Assembly: GCA_031771865.1 (NCBI GenBank)
Contig: JASISA010000010.1
Location: forward strand, 1,116,001-1,180,000
Length of the DNA stretch: 64,000 nt
Direction: 5' to 3'
From: Nothophaeocryptopus gaeumannii
Lineage: Eukaryota > Ascomycota > Dothideomycetes > Mycosphaerellales > Mycosphaerellaceae
The position numbers and the translations under genes are program-made. The notes beneath the pieces are model-generated. The model did no database searches. It was given only the letters and a program-made list of their open reading frames with translations, and was not told where the DNA came from. Numbering within the stretch: position 1 is the stretch's first letter; every line of letters starts with the position of its first letter. This document shows positions 31,128 through 41,262 of this stretch, one piece after another.

Positions 31128-32325
31128 TTATGCCTTTTTCGGGGTTGCACTCTTCTTGGGCGTTGCCTTCTTCGCGGCGGCCTTCTTTGGTGCAGTCTTC
31201 TTGGCTACGGGTTGGGGAGCCTTGGACTTGGTGACACGTCCAGACTTGGTCTTGCCGAGAACAACGGGCGCCTTCTCCTCAACGGCCGGGGCCTGCGGTA
31301 ACGTTAGCATCAATTTAAGACGGAAATTGGATCACGCGGTGAATACGTACAGCAGTAGGAGTCTTACGGGCCTTGCCTGTGTTGGCCTTGGTCTTGGTGG
31401 CAGCCTTCTTGGTTGTTGTGGCAGCCTTCTTGGTGGCAGCCTTCTTGGTGGCAGCAGTCTTTGTGGCGGTCTTCTTCGCCGTAGGAGCCTTGGTAGTGGT
31501 GGTCTTTGCAGCTGGCTTGGTGGTGGTGGTGGTCTTAGGAGCAGCAAGCTTCACTGGGCCGGAGGTACCTATTTGCGCCGGCGACGTCAGCATGGGATAT
31601 ACGACACGTAGAGAATTCGGGCGAAGCGAGTCGCAGGGTGAGTCACGTCGATGCGAAGAATCGCACGACATCGATGATTCGATCGGAGAAGGGAAAGAAG
31701 GTTGTTTTGATCGATCGCTCTGGCGTACCCTTTGGGCGGGCGAAGACACCTGTCTCTGACCCTTTCTGGAGCGCGCGGTTGAATTGAGTGGTGAAAGCAT
31801 TGTCGGTTACACCACCAAGGTTGTTGTTTGCCAGCACGTATTTCTTGATGGCCTGGCGACTGCAGAGAACACACAATGTCAGCAGGTGATGCAGTCAGAG
31901 CCGTGCCGCTCGACTTCCAAACTCGGTAGCGACGGCGACGACGAGGGGGTGGTTTGCACTTACGAAGAACCATTACGCTCTTTCAACTGCACCCGAACGT
32001 ATGTTAGCCAAAGTTTCAGAATGTAGAACCATCCGTATCGCTCAGAATGCAATCGAACGCAGCATACGTCGCAATCTGGCGGTCACGAGCGCGACCCAAA
32101 CAAGATGCGCCGGGAATGGTCGACTTACGCTGATGATAGCCTCCTTGATCATATCTGTGGTGAAGACGCGTCAGTGACTGGCGAACACGATAGGAGCTGT
32201 CCCAGACCGGCGCGACAAAGAGCGCGATCAGGCCATCGACGAGAAGACGCACCTTGGTATGATGGGTGAGCAGCAGGAGCCTTGGCCTTGGTGCCAGCAG
32301 CCTTGGTGGAAGCTTTTGGAGGCAT
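31128..32325 (-). CDS. Linker histone H1, six exons
   Basis: Minus-strand exons are 32253-32325, 32129-32154 (26 bases), 31964-31986 (23 bases), 31729-31859, 31351-31568 and 31128-31292. Introns are 98, 142, 104, 160 and 58 bases, all GT-AG. Spliced coding is 636 bases, 211 residues. The N-terminus MPPKASTKAAGTKAKAPAA leads into the H15 winged-helix domain HPSYQDMIKEAIISLKERNG, then SSRQAIKKYVLANNNL and FNRALQKGSETGVFARPKG. The tail is Lys/Ala/Thr-rich, with AATKKAATKKAA-type repeats and a final KKSATPKKA. H1 binds linker DNA and compacts chromatin. The globular domain is divided among four exons, which conventional gene finders could easily miss. Confidence 0.95.
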
Positions 32326-33576
32326 GTTGGTATGATCGATTGACTGTGTAGTCGAGAAGCTGGAGAATTGATTGATGGGTTACACGTAACGATGTCAACT
32401 TCGTGTTGTTGTGGTATCGCGAGGAAGAGTCGTTGGAAAAGAAGGCGGCAGCTGGGTGCTGGCGCGCGGGGTGTTGTTTCCTATTTGTACTGGTCGGCTC
32501 TTGCCGTGGCTTCCTACAATCAACAAAACGCAGGAGCTGCCTGCGACCAGGCTAGCTCCTTCCTGGCCAGTCACACTGCGGCTCCGCCCTTGGCGTCTTT
32601 CTTGTGATCCGATCCTGCCCTCGTGCTGCGAGGTCACAGCCTTTCCCTTTCTCGCCCTTCGCTCTTCACTCTGCCTGCCTTTCCTTTTGCTGTTTACTTG
32701 TCGACGCGTCCGACTCACGACGATGGAATTTCTGGTACCACGCCTGTCCCGCATATGTTGGGTGTCTTCCTCGCCTCTACGCGTAGTCCTCGCTCAAGAA
32801 TACCCAATGCCTTGACGGAGAGGGACTGTTCTTGATGCTTCGTTTCGAAGTCGGCGCTTGTGCAACACCTCGTGATGGCCGGTCACCCTCCAACACGTCG
32901 CGCGTCCTTCTCTCACCTCTCGCCATCATGGTCGCGAAAGAGTAGGAGCCCTACGTCTATACCTAACATTCAAGGTGAGTTGGTTTTCACTGTATTCTTT
33001 GTCACTCGCCGATGCGGAAGCCCCGGAAGAATCCCAGTGAAGGCGGGCGCAATCTCAAGCACTTTCATTACTTCCTTCCTACACGTAGGTTTGGCAAGAC
33101 GTTCCACTTCTTTCTTGAAGAGATCATAGTCAGAGCAAGGGATTGTTTCGATTAGGCGCCACGCTGGAAAAAGAACAAGCCTCCCAGATGAGAGACCTCA
33201 AGGTTGGCTGGTCACAAGTACTCGGTGAGTGCTACGCGACTTGAACGAATGCAATCACTGCTGCATTGTTCGCAACTCGATGCTTCCAAAAGCAGGCGAA
33301 GAGGCACTTCCAAAGTTCAAGAATAATTGCAGCAAGCACATGAGTGCTTTGGAGGAAAGAAATTTGGGAACTTTTGAGGGAGAAAGATTTGCCTTGGTCT
33401 CCTACCAATGCCAGAAGATTCCTAACAAGCCTCTATACCATTCATATCCGTACAAAAGCTCATCATCTATATCCGTCTCATCAAGCCCTGAGCGTGCCGA
33501 GATTCCGATTACCTACCTGCAGGAAGCATGCTATTCCCAACTATCAAGCAGAAAAGAACTCAAGGAGGATGCACGC
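32326..33576. other. Intergenic, H1 promoter side
   Basis: About 1.25 kb between the histone H1 start and the 3' end of the GH16 gene. It is pyrimidine-rich near 32600-32720. Open frames on both strands at 32395-32835 overlap one another and lack domains. It should hold the H1 promoter; no further gene is supported. Confidence 0.45.
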
Positions 33577-34998
33577 TTAAATAACGAAAGCAAAGAAGGC
33601 AAACATACCTACTGCCACAAGCCAACTCGCGACCTCTGTTGTCGAAGCAGCAGAGGGAGCCAGCGTAGCGTCGGAGTTGCGGAGGATTGCGCCGCGGGTG
33701 AAGTTCGAGCTGGCTGTGAAGTTGAAGCTCATGGAGTTGGAGCAGTTGTGTCCGTGTGCACGGTGGTGCGAACTGTTGCTGAAGGAAGGATGACTGCCGT
33801 GGTGATGGCGACCTAAGTGCGCCGTCGAGTTCGAAGTGCTGTTGCTCGAAGCGGCAGTGACATTGCTCGTTCCACAGTGAGGAAGTTCAGCATTCTGGTA
33901 CTGAACATCCGCCGCCTCATCCAGCTTGGAGTACGTCGGCCCATTCCCGGGCGCCTGTCCATAGTTGGAAAAGAACTTGACGCTCGCGATCTCGAAGTAC
34001 GTCTCGTTGAACAACGTGGGGTTGTTCGCAACGTATTCGTTACACGTAGCAACACCAGTCTTCTCAGCGGCTCCAGAACTCTCCCAAACCTCCCCCGCCC
34101 AAGAACCGCAGAAGTTAATATTAATGATCAACTGCATGTCCTTGAATGCAGAATTGAAGTCGCAGCCGGAGCCCGTGAACTTCGCCAGAGGGTTCTGCGT
34201 CCAGGTGCTAGGCTGTGGCGAACCGGCTATGAGGTCTGCGGGAAGGTGATTACGAGGGAACATCCAGACTGTGATACCATCGGCTTGCCAGTCATGGACA
34301 TAGACGCCGCCGCCTTGTTGATTGAATGAAGAACCAGCAGTCGCGAAAGTCTTAGCTTCAGACTTTGCCACGGCGAAGGCGTTCTGATTGTACGCAGCAA
34401 CTGAGCAGCCTGTGCTAGCATCGCCTGCATTACAGTTGGCGTTGAGAAGTTGACCTTGTTGCTGCGCAGTGGCGTTGTTGACTGTACAGCCAGGAGAAGT
34501 GTGAAGAGTCATGCCGTTGTAGGTGTCTTCGTGGACGTATTCGAGCAAGTCGGATTCTCCAGATGCGGGCCAAGTACCCTGAGATCCTAAGAACCAGATC
34601 GCAGGCCAGACGCCGTATTGCACGGGGATATGCTTAACATGAATAACTGCCATGGAGCCGGCGTTGAAGGTCTGCTTGCTTGTCAAACGGACAGAGTTTC
34701 TGCCGTTTGGTGCTGCATTGGTGTGGTCGACGCCGATGTAGGCTGCTGAGTTGCGGGAGGTAGTGTTATAGATCAGACCGACCAGCTTTTGCTCAGCAGC
34801 GGCTTGAAGAGTCTGATATTGGACGTGGCCTTCCGTTGGATCGGGGCCGGAGAATGCCGTGAAGTGGTCGAAGAAGGTGTTGCCAGAGTAGTCTGCAATA
34901 AGCTCGTATGCGCCAGAAGAGGCACGAGGTGCGATTGGTGCTGGAATGGCTGATACAGTGGCGTCCAGCGCCAAAAACTTGGTGATAAGGGAAAACAT
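33577..34998 (-). CDS. GPI-anchored GH16 family glucanase
   Basis: Single exon, 473 residues from MFSLITKFLALDATVSAIPA (signal peptide). An upstream in-frame ATG at 35133 is rejected because it would bury the signal peptide. The GH16 jelly roll spans about 30-320. NTFFDHFTAF, HVKHIPVQYGVWPAIWFLG and the active site GESDLLEYVHE at about 144-154 keep the ExDxxE arrangement with both catalytic glutamates. TWTQNPLAKFTGSGCDF and IININFCGSWAGEVW are typical of fungal endo-1,3(4)-beta-glucanases. After about 390 comes a Ser/Asn/His-rich segment with dense N-glycosylation sequons (LGRHHHGSHPSFSNSSHHR), then a hydrophobic C-terminus (WLVAVGMFAFFAFVI) fitting a GPI signal. It probably acts in remodelling or degrading cell-wall glucan; exact linkage specificity is unknown. 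Confidence 0.92.
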   Translation of the reverse strand: MFSLITKFLALDATVSAIPAPIAPRASSGAYELIADYSGNTFFDHFTAFSGPDPTEGHVQYQTLQAAAEQKLVGLIYNTTSRNSAAYIGVDHTNAAPNGRNSVRLTSKQTFNAGSMAVIHVKHIPVQYGVWPAIWFLGSQGTWPASGESDLLEYVHEDTYNGMTLHTSPGCTVNNATAQQQGQLLNANCNAGDASTGCSVAAYNQNAFAVAKSEAKTFATAGSSFNQQGGGVYVHDWQADGITVWMFPRNHLPADLIAGSPQPSTWTQNPLAKFTGSGCDFNSAFKDMQLIININFCGSWAGEVWESSGAAEKTGVATCNEYVANNPTLFNETYFEIASVKFFSNYGQAPGNGPTYSKLDEAADVQYQNAELPHCGTSNVTAASSNSTSNSTAHLGRHHHGSHPSFSNSSHHRAHGHNCSNSMSFNFTASSNFTRGAILRNSDATLAPSAASTTEVASWLVAVGMFAFFAFVI

Positions 34999-36425
34999 CT
35001 TTTTAGAAGTTGTCTTCAGTGGTGCGAAAAGGCTTGAAGAGGCCAGGGTGTTGACTTGAGATCTTGTAGTGATCGTGATAGTTGACTTCGTGTTGACTCG
35101 AGTGTGTAGTGCGTCTTCGATTGTCTCAGACAAATCGTAGGAGTGTCTTGAAGTCGTTCAAGGGAGCGTGGTGGTATCTGGTGGAAGTACAGAGACCAGA
35201 AGGATTTTGATATTGATCGAGGATGTTCGAGTGTATGTTTGAGAGTGCGGAAGACAAAAGAAATAAAGGGAGCAGATACTCCTACCATTGTCAGTGAAGA
35301 TTGAGTCTTTATTGTTCGCCATGCTCATTCTGGCATGGTCTATCCATTGTGTCGTGTGTCGCAAAGCCTTCACAATGGGAGATCGTCACAATAGATCTAG
35401 TGAAGGTGGCAAGCTTTGCGTCGGCTGGTGCGGCAGATCCTCACAAGGCGCCTATTTCGAAGCATGGGTGAAGATGGTGGCCAGATCCTGCTGGCTCTAG
35501 GTGGCATTGGAGAGTGTGTCTTGAAACATCGGCGCTGTTTGACGTCTTGTGTGCCAAAGGACGTCCTCCCAGCCACCTTTTTTCCCGGGTGTCAGTTCGA
35601 ACTTGCGACCCGCTATCGGCTTTCGGTCTTGAACGTGGAATGAACGGCACCACATAGCGCTGCCCTTCCATCGCTCCGCAAAAAAAGAGCAAAAAAGGAT
35701 TAGAATTACAAGAGCCAGAAGACCGATGCAGAGACAGCCCATATGCGAAAGAGTATGAAGAGCGGCCCTAGCTAAGCTGAACCCGCTGGCCTTGTATGCT
35801 GCAACCCATTTCAATCGCGACCGTCCTTTAGTTGATAGCCGTGGATTGACTTGCTCCGATGCTCATGACTGAAGTGCCCTTGTTACTATTGCATGGGTGT
35901 TCAACGACCCAACCGTCCAACCTGAATCATCCACGTCTATTGGACGACAGGATTTCTGTTTGCTTTTAAATGCTGCTGTTATGGAGGCGTTTGTTGCCAG
36001 GGTCTTTCGGAAGGGACACGGGAGGGCAACGGTTGCTGCATGTGAAGGGCTTGGCGGGTCGGCTTCTCAGGGAGGGCCATGTGGCGAACCGGATATTCTG
36101 AAGCAATCTCAGAGCGCGGAGAGCAATTCAGCCGTGTGTGAGTGCATGTTTTGTGACGTGTGCTGTTGTTCCCAGTTCAATGGCTCCTTTGAAGCCTCAT
36201 TTCCGAGGTACGCGTTCGACACAGTACGCAGAGCGCCATCTCCGAAGTGAAGAGGCGCGTCTGTCTGGAACGGGCTCTAGAGATTGCATGTCGCATCAGT
36301 GGTGAGTGTTTAGAGGGTGCTGCACGTGGAAGTGATTTGTGTTTCTACTTACTACTTTGGCTCTGCAGCAAGCCAAACCTTGCTTCAGTCGACTTGTCAA
36401 CAACTACATGGCTTCACCGCGGCTG
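34999..36425. other. Intergenic, GH16 promoter side
   Basis: About 1.4 kb between the GH16 start and the ClpP 3' end. One minus frame at 35497-35814 contains a hydrophobic stretch (CIGLLALVILILFC) but no family similarity. Other frames are short. No gene is supported with confidence. Confidence 0.4.
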
Positions 36426-37281
36426 TTATGGGCTCGCCGCTTGTTGTCTTCGGTCCAGGACCTTGTCCACAATCCCCCATTCCTTGGCCTCTTCCGCGCC
36501 CATGAAGAAGTCTCTCTCCATGATGCTCCCAATCTCTTCAAGGCTCCTCTCCACCGTCAAGTGTGTTTGATAGATCTTGTTCAACTGCTCTCTTACTCTC
36601 AAAATCTCCTTCGCGTGGATCGCAATATCACTCGCTTGTCCATGATATCCTCCTGAAACCTGATGCACCATGATTCTGCTGTGCGGAAGGCAATATCTCT
36701 GCCCCGCTGCGCCGCCACAAAGAAGTAATGAGCCCATTGATGCTGCTTGCCCAAGACATATCGTGGTGACAGGGCTCTGGATGTATTGCATCGTATCGTA
36801 GATTGCTAGCCCAGCTGTGACGCTGCCGCCCGGCGAATTGATGTACAGGTTGATGTTCTTCTGCGGATTGTCGGCTTCGAGGAAGAGGAGTTGGGCGACG
36901 ATCGAGGCGGATGTTGTCTCTTCTACCTCGCCATTTAAGCAGATGATGCGTTCTTTGAGCAGACGGGAGAATATGTCGTCTTCGAAGCGCAGGGTCAGTA
37001 CCGGATCGTTTCGCAGGAATAGGAGTGAACTTTCGTACAGGTGTGCCATCCACCACCCTGATGACATCAGCTTATGCTCATGCCTCTCATACTCTCAATC
37101 ATACCACAGTCTCTGTCACGAAGGGCATTGGCAATGCACTGTTCGGCGGCCTTGATGGCATGTCATAGTTGATAGGCGGAAATGGAGGGAGACTGGAGTA
37201 CGCCCTTGCTGATCTCCTCGCCGCCTGTCTGAGAACATGCGACCGCGTAGCCCGAAGGCTTGACCTGGCGATTGAATCCAT
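36426..37281 (-). CDS. CLPP: Mitochondrial ClpP protease subunit, three exons including a 19-base exon
   Basis: Minus-strand exons 37105-37281, 37039-37057 (19 bases) and 36426-36979, with introns of 47 bases (37058-37104) and 59 bases (36980-37038). Together they encode 249 residues. The N-terminus [19 protein letters not shown] is a good mitochondrial presequence. PMPFVTETV joins the tiny exon encoding GGGWHT and then [19 protein letters not shown], reproducing the conserved ClpP entry region. The catalytic serine lies in [11 protein letters not shown], the histidine in IMVHQVSGG, and the triad aspartate in the C-terminal part (candidate near GIVDK). [11 protein letters not shown] is the substrate-binding loop. 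ClpP forms double heptamers with ClpX in the matrix. Reading straight through the introns gives a false start at 37067 and a spurious N-terminus. S. cerevisiae lacks ClpP, but filamentous fungi have it. Confidence 0.93.
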
Positions 37282-37429
37282 CTCTGCTGACAAGTTGATG
37301 TTTCGCTCGAGTGAAAGCTCCATCGACGACATGAAGTGAATGCCCGAGCTTCGGCCGCTTCTCCATTGGGAAGGCACCTCTCGTCCAAACTTCGACATTG
37401 CCGACGACCCCAACACCTCTACAGTCTCG
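37282..37429. promoter_or_regulatory. Short bidirectional promoter between ClpP and a mitochondrial-type gene
   Basis: The divergent start codons are 148 bases apart (or 58 if the upstream ATG at 37340 is used for the plus gene). Both products have mitochondrial presequence-like N-termini, so a shared promoter and co-regulation are plausible. No specific factor site was identified. Confidence 0.6.
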
Positions 37430-38497
37430 ATGCAACATGTAACACGAAGGGTCAGGCTACCTAGCGTGAGAGCTGGCCCCAAGGTAGCCCGCCGTGTGCA
37501 ATACGCAACAGACTCACCCACCGATCTCGACATCACCAAATCTGCACCGCATCTCTACACGAACCACAATGGACGCACGAGGACGTACCGCATCCGTCAA
37601 CATGGCAACAGATCACTCCCACTTCCCGATATCCTGGACCCTCTATATTTCTCAGCCCGACATGAGTTTCTTGCCAAAAAGCCCAAGCAAGAAAACTCCT
37701 TCGCGGACCCGTCCAAGCTGACGCCTTTCCAACGCGAATTGTCCATGAATGTCCACGCCCGCGCTCTTGCGCAACCCGTTCGCATGTGCGCCCTGACCCG
37801 CGCTCGCCTACCTGCTCACTTTTTAATCAGATTTAGCCTCATTCATCCCAAGGCGGAGGACACGAAACCTGTGCTTACACCTGCGATTCTATCCCGGCCC
37901 AGTGGCGTGAGCAGCTATGTATCAGCTACCAAAGACGCAGTCCAACAGCTTTGCAATAAGGGCAAGTGGGCCATTTTAGCTGGTCCAGACCTGAGAGCTG
38001 CCTATGCAAGGGCAGCAGGGAAAAATGCGGACCTTGTGAATCCGGCGAAAGAGTGGTCGTGGCACAAGGAAATGCCTAAAGTCGTTGAGGAGCAACTGAA
38101 AAGAGCGGTGATCAATAATTTGGACTACTGCTATCGGCTTGATACGAAGCTGCTGCGTAGCGAAGACGAGGCCAAAGACGTGGAGAAAGACCAGATCGGA
38201 TGCGTAGTGAGGCTGCGAGGCAGAGGAACGGACGTTGGGCAGGCGTTCAGTGAAGCAGATGGCGACTCTTTCACAGGATGCAACACATACGACTTGACAA
38301 GGTTGTTCTCGTCTGAGGAAATCGAGACGCTCTGCGGTCCCACAGGCAATGCTACCGAGGACAATCCCAAGCGGCCCTGGGCCAAGGGCGATCGTGTCGT
38401 TATCCTGAAAGACCTACAGTCTGTCAACGCGCTACTTTCGCTGGAAAAGTTGCAGAACTACCTTCATGGAATCTCCGGGTATGCAACGGAGGACTGA
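37430..38497 (+). CDS. Conserved-looking mitochondrial protein of unknown function
   Basis: Single exon. The frame opens at 37340 (385 residues), but the ATG at 37430 gives 355 residues beginning MQHVTRRVRLPSVRAGPKVA, a basic, acid-free presequence, and is preferred. The body contains a helical segment FQRELSMNVHARALAQPVRM followed by ALTRARLPAHFLIRF, then KEWSWHKEMPKVVEEQLKRA and a Trp/Lys-containing C-terminus (PWAKGDRVVILKDLQSVNA). It has no membrane helix and no catalytic motif I can name. The codon pattern and divergent pairing with ClpP indicate a real gene. A mitochondrial gene-expression or proteostasis role would fit the neighbour but is only a guess. Confidence 0.8.
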   Translation: MQHVTRRVRLPSVRAGPKVARRVQYATDSPTDLDITKSAPHLYTNHNGRTRTYRIRQHGNRSLPLPDILDPLYFSARHEFLAKKPKQENSFADPSKLTPFQRELSMNVHARALAQPVRMCALTRARLPAHFLIRFSLIHPKAEDTKPVLTPAILSRPSGVSSYVSATKDAVQQLCNKGKWAILAGPDLRAAYARAAGKNADLVNPAKEWSWHKEMPKVVEEQLKRAVINNLDYCYRLDTKLLRSEDEAKDVEKDQIGCVVRLRGRGTDVGQAFSEADGDSFTGCNTYDLTRLFSSEEIETLCGPTGNATEDNPKRPWAKGDRVVILKDLQSVNALLSLEKLQNYLHGISGYATED

Positions 38498-39709
38498 ATA
38501 AATAACCTCAGCAGACCCGGTCATTGACCTTGCAGACTCTTACCGCGGTATACTGGAGCCTCGTCGTCTGTGAAGCAAGCGAACGCAGTTCAGCAGCCAA
38601 CATCCGTATCGGAAAGATGAATGCACACTAGTGGTTAGTGTCACATCATTTACAGGAGCCGACACTTCGGTCAAGGTCTCGACGTCGTGACTGACAAACG
38701 GCTTGGCTCTCCCAGGACGTCCTCCCGTGCATCCTCCTCGAGTCACCTGCGCACGTTTCGCAAGTGACGGCTTTGCCAATGCTTGCAGACAGACCATATG
38801 ATTGTCGCTACCAGGGCTTGGCAACCTTTGAGTTCCATCATTCCAAATTCGGCACCTGTGCCTTCAAACACCGGCCGCCTTGCATGGACAAGTACGAGCA
38901 GCGAAAATGACAGCACATGAGCACCGTACCGTTCCACCTCGGCCTTCAGCTACCTGGGACGCAACCGACTTGATCAAATGGACACTGTTTCTGTAGAGCG
39001 GCTAATCCCGGGATCGCGTTGCCGCTGATGGTAGTCGTTTGATCCACCATATTGCATTCGAGACGTCGACAGTAAGCGTCAATCAAGATTGAGGTTTGGA
39101 TGCCGACGCTCCCCCGGGGTCATCTATGACTGAATTCCATGATCTTCAATGGTCGTCTATCCTCAGGTAGCAACAACTTGTGGGTAGCCATTGTCTGGTG
39201 GCCTGATGAATGGCAAACCTTGGCCAATTTCGACTGGGTTGAGGTACGATGTTCCGCGATCTGTGGTCAGTACGGCTGCGTGCAGCGCTGCTAGCTGTGT
39301 CTCCCATCTCAGGAGAGAATCGAGAATACCCATTGTTACTAGTCCCGCTACCAACACCTCGTGTCTACCTCATGGTCAACTATGAGTGAGAAGTCTCTCG
39401 ATTCAACGCCGAGCTTGACAGCCAGGTACATACGCGTATGATGAGGTACTTCTCGACAACAGCAGCAGGCGAATTCAACGCCTAGCAGAAGGGTCTGCGA
39501 CCTAGAAAGCATGCCGATGGCGACCAGATCAGAGAACGGGATTGAGAATCTATTCAACAAAATGCTCCACACACGCTCCACTACCCATTCCCTCTTCCTT
39601 CTTGCCTCCACAAGCATATCAACACCGCTTGCAATTCGGACAGCATCGCAGTTGAACGACAGCTCAGAAACTGTTGAGGAGCACCTTACATATCGCTCAA
39701 GGCAACCTC

Positions 39710-40085
39710 GCTTCTACTTCTCCCTCACTCTGCCTCATTCGCAGTTGCATTACCACCGCTCCCGAGTTAGATAGCGCCGCGTGTATGATCATCTCAGAGA
39801 ACCTACCCAAGTAATATCAATCAGCGGCCAGAGTGAACTTCATTTCACCTTCTCTTACACTTTTCTCTTTCGCTCATGGACATGCACTAATCGCGACTCG
39901 AGCATCACGGCGTGTAAGATTATTTCGGAGAGCCTATACAAGTAAGACCAGTCAACAGACAAAGACGTCCTCACTTCACCTTTTCTCTCACCGTCCCCAT
40001 GCGCTCTTGAATCACTACCATTCGCGATTCGAGCATCACAGCGTCTCCAACCATCTGAGAGAACTGATAAAAGCGAAGCCTCTGG
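39710..40085. repeat. Three degenerate tandem copies of an about 130-base unit
   Basis: The anchor CGAGCATCACxGCGT occurs at about 39898 and 40029; the related CGAGTTAGATAGCGCCGCGT is at about 39763. Each is followed 20-25 bases on by a GAGAxCxxxTxxAAG-like motif and preceded by a pyrimidine-rich CTTCTC-like stretch. Spacings are about 136 and 130 bases. Copies 2 and 3 are closest. The reading frame is not conserved between copies, so the repeat is probably non-coding. Confidence 0.75.
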
Positions 40086-40227
40086 CAGCCCGCCTTCCAT
40101 GTTGAGAGGAACCGGAAAGGGAGGTGGAAGGGAGTTCTATAGTGGCTTTGAGCACGGACCACAAGTCCCATGTGCATGCGCGGGCTCCGCGGGTGGTAGT
40201 GAACGAGGGATTGAGCAGGTTATGTGG

Positions 40228-40280
40228 TGTGATCATGTGTGTATGATGGTGCATGATGTATGTGTGTGTATGTGATTGTC
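40228..40280. repeat. TG-rich low-complexity stretch
   Basis: Imperfect GT/GTAT-rich DNA. No perfect long microsatellite; probably a decayed simple repeat. Confidence 0.6.
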
Positions 40281-41262
40281 TGGAGTGGTGTGATGGGTAT
40301 GGGATGTGTATCTCTCCTCTTTAGTTCAGTAGTACTTCTTAAATGGATTCAAGCTGAGTTACATCTTTTATAAGACGGATGGAACTCCTTTGGGCATCAG
40401 GTTTCTGGATCTGGCCAGTGCCCAATGGTTTCCACTTCATGTTTCGGACATTACGCCAGCCACATTTATCGCATTCCTATGGACAGCTCCGCACTTGAAC
40501 ACATCCAGCAGCCTCAGGTGTCTGTCCAGCACCAGCTAGCCTACGTTGAGGAGATTATCTTCCTCGCTTTCGCTTTCTTTGCCTTGATCTTCTTTAGAGC
40601 TTGTATAGATGACTGTAGATTGAGTAATGATCTCCCAACTTGAATCTTGCACACTTGGAGCCAGATTTAGAGGTCTTTGTATTCTCTTGCAGGAACGCGT
40701 TAACTAAGGCATAGAGAGCGCGCACGGTCAGTAGTTCCAGAGTTCGTACAGATGGCTGTTGGTTGTTGAGTCCTCCGGCCGGGTCTAAACGTGAAAGTGA
40801 CCCTGATATCTTCCCATTAACGTGACAGCGTTGCGCTGAGTCCTGTCTACTTCGCAGAAGTCTGCCATCCTCGTCACGAACACCGTCCATTGATTCGAGG
40901 CCTTGCCTCTGCACAGCTCTCGACCTGCGTGGCTCGGACTACAGTTCGGGCGTCCTTTCGACGGGAGGACCACTGACTGGCGACTGGTAGTTGAATAAGC
41001 ATCTCTCTGCTAGAGCCTTGCAAACTTCAAGCAGAGGCCAGGTAGTCGTGTATTCTCGCTCGAGTAGTAAGGTGTCATGGCATGCAGAGCGCGAGCGACG
41101 AAAGTTTCGAAATGTATTTGGCTAATCGTGGGATGTGCGTTCATCCCTTGACCCAGGTACGAAATCATGCCCGCTGCTTCCAGTGCACTCCCGTGAACGC
41201 CATGATATGCTAGACTCTAGACTCCAGATTCAGAACAATTTTACGGTCCGGTTGAAAGAAGA

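Larger units (their letters stand above)
38498..41262. other. Gene-poor stretch of 2.8 kb with tandem repeats
   Basis: No convincing coding region. The region contains a degenerate tandem repeat at 39710-40085 and a TG-rich stretch at about 40228-40280. Open frames reach about 106 codons (40594-40914, minus) without any domain. The segment near 41041-41262 lies downstream of the dienelactone-hydrolase-like gene and probably holds its 3' UTR. Confidence 0.45.

Noticed and set aside
31332..31759. Open frames opposite the histone H1 tail (Val/Ala- and Pro/Arg-rich)
   Set aside because: They are complements or frame shifts of the Lys/Ala/Thr repeats in exon 5 of H1.
35560..35640. A GTTCGAAC motif resembling a tRNA B-box
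   Set aside because: No matching acceptor stem, D-arm or anticodon arm could be folded around it on either strand.
36426..37067. Continuous ClpP frame starting at 37067
   Set aside because: Its first residues correspond to intron sequence; the spliced model gives the conserved GGGWHTYDIFSRLL region and a mitochondrial presequence.
39890..40060. Possible conserved peptide (VMLESR) in minus frames over two copies of the 130-base repeat
   Set aside because: The two copies are in different frames relative to each other, so the peptide similarity only mirrors DNA repetition.
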